The translations under genes and the position numbers were made by a program. Under the pieces are notes generated by a model, which saw nothing but the letters and a program-made list of their open reading frames with translations, did not search any database and was not told where the DNA came from. Positions 15,291 through 21,723 of a stretch of 23,642 bases of DNA are shown here, in pieces; the first letter of the stretch is position 1, and each line of letters begins with the position of its first letter. Source of the DNA: Caribbeanibacter sp964518305 (GTDB taxonomy: Bacteria; Gemmatimonadota; Gemmatimonadetes; Palauibacterales; Palauibacteraceae); contig CAZFDK010000043.1 in assembly GCA_964518305.1 (NCBI GenBank), positions 1 through 23,642 on the forward strand, read 5' to 3'.

Positions 15291-16430
15291 TCATCGGTCC
15301 GGGTGCCCGAGCATACCGCGGCAGGCGCTCACGAACCGTCCGGCCACCTCGACCCACCCGAAGCGAGCGGCCCGCTGGCGGCCCGCGTTCCCCATCTCCC
15401 GGCGGAGCGCGGTGCTCGTCAGCAGGCGCCGCAGAGATCGGGCCAGATCGGGCGTGGAGCCCGGTGCGCAGAGGAGCCCTGTCTCTCCGTGGGCCACGAT
15501 CTCCGGGGCGGCGCCCGCCCGGCAGGCGACCACCGGCAGGCCGGCGGCCATGGCCTCCAGGAACGCGATGCCGAAGCCCTCCTGCCGGCTGGGCAGACAG
15601 AACAGGTCGGCGGCCCGGTACGCCCGGGTCACGGCGTCGGACGGGAGCTCACCGGCGAGTCGGGCACGGCGGCCGAGGCCGGATCGCGCCGCGAGCCGGC
15701 GCAGGTGCTCCAGCTCCGGGCCGCCGCCGACGACGCGCAGCCGCACCGGTAGCCCCTCGCGGACCAGCCGGGCCACGGCCCGGACCAGCGTGGCGGTGTC
15801 CTTTCGCCGGTACTGGCGGGCGACGCTGAGGACGGTGAGGGGACGCCCGGCGGCGGACCGCCCCCCGACGTCGGCGGAAGGGCTCGAGCCGCCGTCGTCC
15901 CCGGACCGGCCTCCGTCCAGCCCCCAGCGCTCCAGGTCGATGCCCTCCGGGACGACCGCCGTGCGTCCCGGCGGGGCACCGTACGCCTGCCGCGCCCAGC
16001 CGGCGCTGTACCGGCTCGGTACGACCACGCCGTCCGCACGGGCCACGCTCGCCGCCTCCAGCCCGGCCTGGGCCCGCAGCCGCGCCTTCGGCACTCCGGA
16101 CTCGAAGCGCTGCTCGTCGGCGGCGACCCCCTTCAGGCTCACCACGAAGGGAGGAGCACCGATGCGCGGGAGGAAGCAGCCGTCGAAGTCGAATCCCACC
16201 AACAGATCGAATCGTGCGGGGTCCAGCCGGAAGGGAAGACGCAGGTTGTAGAGCAGACGGGATCGGAGGCCCGGGCGGGGTCGGGTCGGTCCCACCAGGC
16301 GGACGTGATGTCCCCGGGCCTCGAGCCCCCGGCGGAGACCGTCGATGGCCGCCGCGGAGCCGCTGCCCCGTGCCGGGTCCCGGACCCAGGAGTCGAGAAA
16401 GGCGAAGCGGAGGGGAGCGTCGTCGCCCAC
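15291..16430 (-). CDS. Glycosyltransferase family 4-like (GT-B fold)
   Basis: Retaining nucleotide-sugar glycosyltransferase with GT-B fold, 379 residues. The N-terminal domain has the Gly-rich start AFLDSWVRDPARGSGSAAA and the segment VSLKGVAADEQRFESG. PSRYSAGWARQAYG and VPEGIDLERWG mark the domain boundary. The C-terminal donor domain shows LTVLSVARQYRRKDTATLVRA, LRVVGGGPELEHLRRLA and the E-x7-E motif in LPSRQEGFGIAFLEAMAAGLPVVA. A Gly/Ser/Asp-rich insert (SGDDGGSSPSADVGGRS, about residues 184-200) lies after the boundary and looks disordered. The GTG start lacks a clear ribosome site. It follows the pterin dehydratase by 55 bases and precedes the ligase by 115, so it may be part of one transcript. 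Donor and acceptor are unknown; no other polysaccharide gene is near. Confidence 0.88.
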   Translation of the reverse strand: MGDDAPLRFAFLDSWVRDPARGSGSAAAIDGLRRGLEARGHHVRLVGPTRPRPGLRSRLLYNLRLPFRLDPARFDLLVGFDFDGCFLPRIGAPPFVVSLKGVAADEQRFESGVPKARLRAQAGLEAASVARADGVVVPSRYSAGWARQAYGAPPGRTAVVPEGIDLERWGLDGGRSGDDGGSSPSADVGGRSAAGRPLTVLSVARQYRRKDTATLVRAVARLVREGLPVRLRVVGGGPELEHLRRLAARSGLGRRARLAGELPSDAVTRAYRAADLFCLPSRQEGFGIAFLEAMAAGLPVVACRAGAAPEIVAHGETGLLCAPGSTPDLARSLRRLLTSTALRREMGNAGRQRAARFGWVEVAGRFVSACRGMLGHPDR

Positions 16431-16485
16431 CGTCGCGGGGAGTGGGATGGAAGCGGAGCGCCGTCGGCGGGCGGCGGGCGAACGG

Positions 16486-16815
16486 CTACAGGTGGTCGAT
16501 TTTCGCCGCCAGAATGAAATCGTTGTCCGACAGGCCGTCGATGGCGTGGGTCCAGATTTCGATCGTCGCCTCCCCCCAGGTGAGATGGATCAGGGGGTGG
16601 TGCCCCTCCTCCTCGGCCAGCTCCCCCACCTCGTTCGTGAACTCCAGGGCGGACGCGAAGTCCTCGAACTCGAATCGCTTGCGCAGGTGGTGGCTGTCCA
16701 CGACCTCCCAGCCCCCGCCGAGCTCGTCCCGAAGCTCGCGGATCTCTTCGCCCTCCAGTGGCGGAACGCCGCCCTCGCAGGGCTCACAGTGGCGTTCGGA
16801 GAGATCGGTCGTCAT
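16486..16815 (-). CDS. phhB: Pterin-4a-carbinolamine dehydratase
   Basis: Dehydrates 4a-hydroxytetrahydrobiopterin during recycling of the pterin cofactor of aromatic amino acid hydroxylases. It has 109 residues, typical length. The hallmark EEGHHPLIHLTWGEATIEIW (from about residue 69) and THAIDGLSDNDFILAAKID carry the conserved His72, His73 and His90. The N-terminal C-x2-C in HCEPCEGGVPPL is common in bacterial members. The ATG at 16815 has GGGAG five bases upstream; an in-frame start nine codons earlier has no such site. No phenylalanine hydroxylase gene is in the window. Its position upstream of a tyrosine phenol-lyase-type gene on the same strand is suggestive of tyrosine metabolism but could be chance, since these proteins also occur without a hydroxylase. 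Confidence 0.93.
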   Translation of the reverse strand: MTTDLSERHCEPCEGGVPPLEGEEIRELRDELGGGWEVVDSHHLRKRFEFEDFASALEFTNEVGELAEEEGHHPLIHLTWGEATIEIWTHAIDGLSDNDFILAAKIDHL

Positions 16816-16903
16816 GCTGTCTCCCGGTATCCTTCGGTGCATGCGGCCGGCACTCGATCGTGAGCCGGGAAATGCAAGAATTGAACCCCGAAGAGGGCCT
16901 GAG

Positions 16904-17665
16904 ATGCTGGTCCAGGAGCTGGGCGACCGCCTTCGGCTGATCCGGCAGCAGGACCACGCGCAGCTGTCCGGCGCGCTGGCCCATGTGTGGCGGGATCCGG
17001 CCGGTGAGCCCCTTCCGTACCGGCTGGTGTGGACCACCGGTGTCCACGACGCGGCGTGGATCGACCTCGACCGGTCGCCGATCCTGAATCCCGAATCGGG
17101 GCGACCGCACGACTTCCGCCGGTTGCCGCTGGCCCGGAAGCTCGGACCCTACCGGCGCGGTGTCGCGCGGGTCGCCGCGCTGGATCCGTACGCCTCGCTG
17201 CAGGTGAGTCGGCATTATTCCTCCTTCCTGGACGCGGACTCCGGCGATGCCGAGGTGGAGGCATTCCTCGACACCGAGCGGGAGCGGCGGGCGGAGCTCG
17301 TGCAGCGGCTGCCCGGGCGTCTCCGTGAGCAGCCACTTCTGGAACGCGAGCTGGCCTATCTGAAGCTCTTCGACACCCTGTCGCTGTACCTCTGCCTCAC
17401 CGGCCCGGGGGTAGCGACGGAGACACGGCCGGAGTGGCTGGTGCCGGACGACGAGGTAGAGACGCCGGAGGGCCGGCGGGTGGAGCTCTCGTGGCGATCC
17501 GAGGACAAGCTGGTCCTGGATCCGGCGCCCCTGCGTCCAGACGTGGAGCTCAGGGTTCCCTACCGTCAGCTACCGGCGGAATTCCGGAGCCAGGAGGAGC
17601 TCGAGGCGAGCTGGCGCGAGGCCGGGACGGAGCACCGGGTGGTGTTGGTGTCTGGCGGGTCCTGA
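16904..17665 (+). CDS. DUF3891-family protein of unknown function
   Basis: 253 residues, soluble, with no signal peptide or membrane segment. The opening LIRQQDHAQLSGALAHVW is the signature I associate with DUF3891. Further conserved-looking parts are LVWTTGVHDAAWIDLDRSPILNP, the helical YASLQVSRHYSSFLD, and LKLFDTLSLYLCLTGPG near residue 160. His and Asp residues in QQDHA, VHDAAW and SRHYS could form a metal site like that of HD-type hydrolases, but that is only a guess from spacing. The ATG at 16904 has GAGGG seven bases upstream; the frame runs open before it but overlaps the divergent pterin dehydratase, so a later start is preferred. It is divergent from phhB with 88 bases between them. 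Confidence 0.78.
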   Translation: MLVQELGDRLRLIRQQDHAQLSGALAHVWRDPAGEPLPYRLVWTTGVHDAAWIDLDRSPILNPESGRPHDFRRLPLARKLGPYRRGVARVAALDPYASLQVSRHYSSFLDADSGDAEVEAFLDTERERRAELVQRLPGRLREQPLLERELAYLKLFDTLSLYLCLTGPGVATETRPEWLVPDDEVETPEGRRVELSWRSEDKLVLDPAPLRPDVELRVPYRQLPAEFRSQEELEASWREAGTEHRVVLVSGGS

Positions 17666-17692
17666 TCCGCGACGGATCGAATCGGATCCGCC
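17654..17692. terminator. Nested inverted repeat between converging genes
   Basis: At the 3' end of the DUF3891 gene, GGCGGGTCC (17654-17662) can pair with GGATCCGCC (17684-17692) with one G-U pair. Inside lies a perfect hairpin, GATCCG (17664-17669) with CGGATC (17673-17678) around CGA. It sits between converging genes, where a transcription terminator is expected. There is no T-tract, so an intrinsic terminator is only possible, not shown. Confidence 0.35.
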
Positions 17693-17713
17693 CCCGGGTC
17701 CCGATGACACTCG

Positions 17714-17884
17714 TCACAGCCAGTCCACCTCGTACCCCCCCTGGGCGGCATTGGACTCGGGCACCGGCTCACGAGCCTCCCACTCCCTCGACTCGAGGTC
17801 GTACACCCAGAACTTGCCGTCCTCCGTCAGGACGTAGATGCTGTCGCGGTCCAGGTCCGTCGCGGCGGCTGCGACCTCACTCAC
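17714..17884 (-). CDS. Small 56-residue protein, kelch/propeller blade-like
   Basis: A short frame with a GTG start preceded by AGGAG at five bases, a strong ribosome site, ending in TGA. The product runs VSEVAAAATDLDRDSIYVL, then TEDGKFWVYDLESREWEARE and a polar end GGYEVDWL. IYVLTEDGKFWVYDLESREW reads like one blade of a kelch or beta-propeller repeat, but a single blade does not make a propeller; I do not recognise a family. It is acidic with no signal peptide. It lies 151 bases downstream of the SEC-C gene on the same strand and converges on the DUF3891 gene. The ribosome site and the protein-like composition support a real gene; the function is unknown. Confidence 0.55.
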   Translation of the reverse strand: MSEVAAAATDLDRDSIYVLTEDGKFWVYDLESREWEAREPVPESNAAQGGYEVDWL

Positions 17885-18035
17885 GGTTGCTCCTGTGTTG
17901 GGGGCGCTCCAAGCGGCCTCTTCAAGGTTGTCGGATGATCCTCTGCAGGACGAACGGGTGGGGCCGGTCGGCGGCCCACGAAGACGGAGAGGGTGCCCGC
18001 TCGACGGTCGATCCCCACCGCCTCGAACCCTGCTC

Positions 18036-18656
18036 CTACCCCCGGCTCTGCCGCAGGTCCTCCAGCCAGTGGCAGTCCTTGTACTTGTCGCCGCTCCCGC
18101 AGGGGCAGGGCTCGTTCCGGCCCGTCTCGGCCAGGCGCCGTTCGGACTCGCTCGGGCCACGCTCGGGAGGCGGCTCGATCCCGAACTCGTCGAGCATGCG
18201 ATCCATCGTCCAGTTCACGAGCTCCTCCCGCGGGAGCTCCTCTGCGGCCCGCCCCTCCTCGTCCATGAGTCGGAGGACGGCGACCCCGGCTGCGGCGACC
18301 AGCGGCGCGAAGTCGAGCTCCTGGTGCTCCAGCCGGCGGAAGACGTCGACCACGCCGCCGGGTCGGGCCTCCAGCTCCCGCAACCGACCGAGACACCCGG
18401 ACGGTCCCCGGCCCTCTGCCCGACATTCGTCCAGGGCCTGCCGGAGGGAAGGGCGGCCCTCTTTCGCCACCGAGCGGACGGCCACGGCGATCTGTCCGAT
18501 CCACTCCCGCACGTTGGCCGGGATGTGGCCGCTGGCCTCACACCGGGCGCAGCGGACCGGGATGTCGAAGAAGGTGACGTCGGTGGGCCCCTCGGCCGAC
18601 AGCGGTGCCGGGAACAGGGCGTGGCACTCGGGACAGTAAGCGGGGAGCTGGCCCAC
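18036..18656 (-). CDS. SEC-C motif zinc-binding protein
   Basis: 206 residues. The C-terminus GRNEPCPCGSGDKYKDCH is a SEC-C motif (Cys184, Cys186, Cys195, His196), the zinc module found at the end of SecA and in many stand-alone proteins, where it mediates protein contacts, including with ribosomes or SecB. A second likely zinc ribbon is at the N-terminus: C8-x2-C11 in YCPECHALFPA and C36-x2-C39 in VRCARCEASGH. The middle is helical and acidic, without a recognised enzyme domain. The GTG start has GAGG seven bases upstream. The next gene on the other side (PhzF-like) is divergent, 279 bases away. Adapter or quality-control function is inferred from the motif only. Confidence 0.82.
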   Translation of the reverse strand: MGQLPAYCPECHALFPAPLSAEGPTDVTFFDIPVRCARCEASGHIPANVREWIGQIAVAVRSVAKEGRPSLRQALDECRAEGRGPSGCLGRLRELEARPGGVVDVFRRLEHQELDFAPLVAAAGVAVLRLMDEEGRAAEELPREELVNWTMDRMLDEFGIEPPPERGPSESERRLAETGRNEPCPCGSGDKYKDCHWLEDLRQSRG

Positions 18657-18892
18657 GTCTGGTCCTCACCTCCGTTCCAGGGGTCGGGCGAGCGATCCGG
18701 CCACGGCGGACCCTGCCGCCGGGTTGCGAGATCCGTCGAACCGGGCGCAGGATTCGGCCCGATTCGGCGGTCAGCTGCTCCTCCTCGATTTCGATCCGGG
18801 AGGGCGGCTCATGGACCGTGCGAGGCCCGTGCCGTGATCCCGAACGAGTCCGGGTGAGGGCGGGAGCTGAACGCGACGACCGGAGTGCCGCG
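18657..18892. other. Divergent intergenic region, no gene seen
   Basis: Stretch between the divergent SEC-C and PhzF-like genes, which should hold promoters for both. I see no convincing -35/-10 pair on either strand. A short direct repeat GATTCGGC occurs twice near 18752-18769. No coding frame here has a plausible start, ribosome site and protein-like composition. Confidence 0.5.
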
Positions 18893-18928
18893 GACGCGCG
18901 CCGGAAGGAGGACGCGCGCCGGAAGGAG
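18893..18928 (+). repeat. Perfect 18-bp tandem duplication carrying the ribosome-binding site
   Basis: Unit GACGCGCGCCGGAAGGAG occurs twice head to tail (18893-18910 and 18911-18928). The second copy runs on into GT, completing AAGGAGGT (18923-18930), a full match to the anti-Shine-Dalgarno complement five bases before the ATG at 18936. The first copy carries AAGGAGG too, 18 bases further up. So the gene has a doubled ribosome site, probably from slippage. Confidence 0.85.
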
Positions 18929-18935
18929 GTAGCGA

Positions 18936-19781
18936 ATGGAGATCCCGTACTGGCAGGTGGACGCCTTCGCCGGGCGCCCCTTCGCCGGCAACCCGGCGGG
19001 CGTGTGTCTCCTACCGGAGTGGCACCCGGACGGACTCCTGGCGGAGATCGCGGCCGAGAACGCCCTGTCGGAGACGGCCTTCCTCGTCCGGCTCGGCGAG
19101 GAGCAGGAGTCGGACCTCCACCTGCGCTGGTTCACTCCCTCCGGCGACGAGGTGAAGCTGTGCGGCCACGCCACCCTGGCTTCGGCCCACGTTCTCCTGG
19201 ACGAGCTCGGGGCGTCGAGGCGCGATGTCCGCTTCCGGACGAGGAGCGGTGTCCTCACTGTCGAGCGGAACGGGCAGCGGCTGGTCATGGACTTTCCCAG
19301 CCGGCCGCACGAACCCTGCGATCCCCCGCCGGAGCTGGTGAGCGGGCTCGGGGTCGAGCCCCGGGCCGTGGCTGCCTCCGTGGACTACGTGGCGGAGCTG
19401 GCGAACGAGGAGGCGGTGCGCGGCCTCGATCCGGACATGAGGAGCCTCGAGGAGCTGGACCGACGTGGTGTGATCGCGACGGCACCGGGGCGGGAGGTGG
19501 ACTTCGTCTCCCGGTTCTTCGCCCCGAAGCTGGGCGTCCCGGAGGATCCGGTGACGGGATCGGCGCACTGCACGCTGGCCCCGTACTGGTCGGATCGCCT
19601 GGACAGAGAGGACGGGCAGGAGATGCACGCCCGCCAGATCTCTCGCCGCGGCGGCGACGTGTGGTGCGCAGACCGCGGAGACCGGGTGTCCCTGGGCGGG
19701 ACGGCGGCCCGATACCTGGAGGGCGTGATCACCGTACCCGGCGATGGCGACGCGGCGCAGGGAGCCGGAGGCGGACCGTGA
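18936..19781 (+). CDS. PhzF-family isomerase/epimerase-like protein
   Basis: Diaminopimelate-epimerase-fold protein of the PhzF group, 281 residues. Characterised members isomerise a phenazine precursor; most homologues have no known substrate. It opens with the family signature YWQVDAFAGRPFAGNPAGV. The catalytic Glu46 is in NALSETAFLV, FTPSGDEVKLCGHATLASAHVL follows, and the second-half motif FAPKLGVPEDPVTGSAHCTLAPYW is intact. The ATG has a perfect ribosome site, part of an 18-bp duplication. No other phenazine genes are near, so phenazine synthesis is not implied. The stop overlaps the next gene's GTG start (GTGA), and the next gene overlaps the one after, forming a three-gene coupled run. 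Confidence 0.93.
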   Translation: MEIPYWQVDAFAGRPFAGNPAGVCLLPEWHPDGLLAEIAAENALSETAFLVRLGEEQESDLHLRWFTPSGDEVKLCGHATLASAHVLLDELGASRRDVRFRTRSGVLTVERNGQRLVMDFPSRPHEPCDPPPELVSGLGVEPRAVAASVDYVAELANEEAVRGLDPDMRSLEELDRRGVIATAPGREVDFVSRFFAPKLGVPEDPVTGSAHCTLAPYWSDRLDREDGQEMHARQISRRGGDVWCADRGDRVSLGGTAARYLEGVITVPGDGDAAQGAGGGP

Positions 19782-20653
19782 CGGAAGCGGACAGCGCCGG
19801 GAGCAACGTACTCCACCACGAGGTCGTCTCCGGGGAGAGGTCGCCGGGGCGGTGGATGTACCTCCTGCACGGCATCTACGGCGCCGGACGCAACTGGCGG
19901 ACGGTGGCCCGGCGTCTGACCGAGAGGCGGCCGGAGTGGGGTGCCGTGCTCGTGGACCTCCGGATGCACGGCGGCTCCGAGGGTTTCGAGGGTCCCCACA
20001 CCCTCTCCGCCTGCGTCGACGACCTGGACCGCCTGGAGCGGGACACGGGCCCCGAGCCGTCGGCCCTCCTGGGACACTCTTTCGGCGGCAAGGTGGTCCT
20101 GGAGGCTCTGGACCGGCACGGAGGCGAGGAGCCCGCTTCCGGGGCGTCCGGAGACGACGAGGCCCCGGAGGAGCGGCAGGCCTGGATCGTCGACTCCACC
20201 CCCGAGGCCGGGGAGCCCGCCGGCAGCGCCGTGCGGATGCTGGACGTGGTTCGGGAGCTACCGGAGGAGTTCGACTCCCGGGAGGAGGCCGCCGACGGCA
20301 TCGTCCATGGCGGTTTCCCCCGGCCGGTAGCCCGGTGGATGACGACCAACCTGGAGCGGACGGACGGCGGCTTCCGGTGGGCCCTGGACTGGACGGCCAT
20401 GGAGGAGCTCCTGGACGACTTCTTCGCCGCGGACCTGTGGCACGTGGTGGCGGAGCCCCCCCGGGGGTGGGAGATCCACTTCGTGAAGGCCGAGAACTCC
20501 TCGGTGCTCCCGGACGAGGCCCGCGAGCGCATCCGTCGCGCCGGTCGCCGGAACGGTCGGGTCCGACTGCACCGCCTGTCGGGCGGCCACTGGCTGAACG
20601 CCGAGAACCCGGACGCCGTGGTCGACCTCCTGGCGGCGGAGCTCCCGAAATGA
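19778..20653 (+). CDS. Alpha/beta hydrolase (YbfF-like esterase)
   Basis: Serine hydrolase of the alpha/beta fold, 291 residues, probably cytosolic (no signal peptide). The oxyanion-side motif LLHGIYGAGRNWRTVARRL is followed by VDLRMHGGSEG. The nucleophile S101 is in GHSFGGKVVLEAL and the catalytic H271 in SGGHWLNAENP. IVDSTPE carries the strand-6-region Asp. LHGIYGAGRNW and DLRMHG resemble the YbfF-type esterases and mitochondrial ABHD11-like proteins. An acidic stretch (GGEEPASGASGDDEAPEERQ) sits just before strand 6. The GTG start overlaps the PhzF-like stop and the gene's own stop overlaps the methyltransferase start. The substrate is unknown; a short-chain ester or thioester is usual for this group. 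Confidence 0.9.
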   Translation: MTEADSAGSNVLHHEVVSGERSPGRWMYLLHGIYGAGRNWRTVARRLTERRPEWGAVLVDLRMHGGSEGFEGPHTLSACVDDLDRLERDTGPEPSALLGHSFGGKVVLEALDRHGGEEPASGASGDDEAPEERQAWIVDSTPEAGEPAGSAVRMLDVVRELPEEFDSREEAADGIVHGGFPRPVARWMTTNLERTDGGFRWALDWTAMEELLDDFFAADLWHVVAEPPRGWEIHFVKAENSSVLPDEARERIRRAGRRNGRVRLHRLSGGHWLNAENPDAVVDLLAAELPK

Positions 20654-21240
20654 GCGCAACGGCGGACGCGGGTCGGGTGCGGCGGAGAGTCGCCACGCCG
20701 ATGGGTCTCCTCGCCGTCACCGCGGGGCGGGATGGACTGAGCGGAGTCACCTGGGAGAAGGCGGCCGAAGCCGGAGAGTCGGCGGATGCCGCTGGAAGCA
20801 GGAGTGGAAGCAGAAGTGGAAGCGCGAGCGCGCGCCCGGCGCTCCCTGCCGAGCGGACGGCGGAGGCAGCCGTCCGGCAGCTCGGCGAGTATCTCCGGGG
20901 GGAGCGTCGCTCCTTCGACCTGGTGCTGGATCTGGAGGAGCTGACGATGTTCCGACGGCGGGTGCTGGAGGAGCTGACCCGGATCCCCCGCGGAGAAACG
21001 GTCAGCTATGGTGAACTGGCGGAGCGCTCCGGGCGGCCCGGGGCAGCCAGGGCGGTGGGCAACGCGGTGGCCCGAAATCCGGTCCCGGTGGTGCTCCCCT
21101 GCCACCGCGTGATCCGGTCGGACGGGTCAACGGGCAGGTACGGCGGCGGCCGGGAACGAAAGCGGAAGCTGCTTCGTTTGGAGGGCGCTCTCCAGCGACC
21201 GGACGCGCCCCCCGGACCGAGCGTCGAGTCACCGGGGTAG
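20650..21240 (+). CDS. ogt: Methylated-DNA-protein-cysteine S-methyltransferase
   Basis: Suicide repair protein that moves alkyl groups from O6-alkylguanine (and O4-alkylthymine) to its own cysteine. It has 196 residues. The C-terminal catalytic domain is complete: FRRRVLEELTRIPRGETVSYGELAERSG, GAARAVGNAVARNPVPVVLPCHRVI with acceptor Cys151, the Arg finger in ARAVGNA, and GSTGRYGGG. The N-terminal ribonuclease-like domain is short, and a Gly/Ser/Arg linker encoded by 12-bp repeats joins the two. The ATG overlaps the upstream hydrolase stop by four bases (ATGA). Low similarity of the N-terminal domain is normal for this family. DNA repair beside a PhzF-like enzyme and a hydrolase has no evident pathway meaning. 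Confidence 0.95.
   Translation: MSATADAGRVRRRVATPMGLLAVTAGRDGLSGVTWEKAAEAGESADAAGSRSGSRSGSASARPALPAERTAEAAVRQLGEYLRGERRSFDLVLDLEELTMFRRRVLEELTRIPRGETVSYGELAERSGRPGAARAVGNAVARNPVPVVLPCHRVIRSDGSTGRYGGGRERKRKLLRLEGALQRPDAPPGPSVESPG
20794..20829 (+). repeat. Three 12-bp coding repeats in the methyltransferase linker
   Basis: Units GGAAGCAGGAGT, GGAAGCAGAAGT and GGAAGCGCGAGC follow head to tail and in frame, encoding GSRS, GSRS and GSAS. AGG and AGA codons stand out in this GC-rich gene. Slippage would change linker length by four residues without breaking the frame. Confidence 0.85.
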
Positions 21241-21291
21241 AAGGATGTGACGGGGCACGGCACGCCGGATCCTCCAACTCCCGGAACCACG

Positions 21292-21714
21292 ATGAACAGC
21301 CTGAGGACATCGGCCGCCATCCTCGCTGTCTCGGCCCTCCCGCTCCTGGCCGGCTGCTCGCTGGTCGGTGCCGGGGCACCCTCCATGGCGGAGGGCGCGT
21401 CGGCCGACCAGGAGAAGGAGACCCGCCCGACCACGGCCCAGGTGTCCAACGACAGCTGGTTCAACATCCGCGTCTACGTACTGGACTCCGGACGCAGGGA
21501 CCAGCTGGGGAGTGTCCCGAGCTACGAGTCCTCCACCTTCCGGATCCCCCGGGACATCGTTGAATCGTCGGGCGAGATCCAGATGCTGGCCGATCCGGTG
21601 GGTTCCAGCACGACCTACCGGTCTTCGCCCGTGCTCATCGGCCCGGGCCAGGTCGTCAAATGGACGGTGCAGAACAGCGCGAGCCAGACCTACAACTCCA
21701 TCACGGTGAGGTAG
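21292..21714 (+). CDS. Small predicted lipoprotein
   Basis: 140 residues with a lipoprotein signal, MNSLRTSAAILAVSALPLLAGC, and lipidation Cys22. Serine follows the Cys, not Asp, so outer-membrane sorting by Lol is expected. After a disordered region (about 25-50), the mature part has SNDSWFNIRVYVLDSGRRDQ, LGSVPSYESSTFRIPRDIV and PGQVVKWTVQNSASQTYNSI, which read as a small beta-sandwich. I recognise no named family. An upstream in-frame GTG at 21247 would put residues before the signal peptide and is not favoured. The ribosome site is weak (CCGGAA). It is followed after nine bases by the converging transporter gene. Confidence 0.75.
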   Translation: MNSLRTSAAILAVSALPLLAGCSLVGAGAPSMAEGASADQEKETRPTTAQVSNDSWFNIRVYVLDSGRRDQLGSVPSYESSTFRIPRDIVESSGEIQMLADPVGSSTTYRSSPVLIGPGQVVKWTVQNSASQTYNSITVR

Positions 21715-21723
21715 CGGTCGGGC

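Noticed and set aside
16816..16903. Promoter pair between phhB and the DUF3891 gene
   Set aside because: A promoter must exist here or nearby and there is a slightly AT-richer patch, but the best hexamers match only three of six positions.
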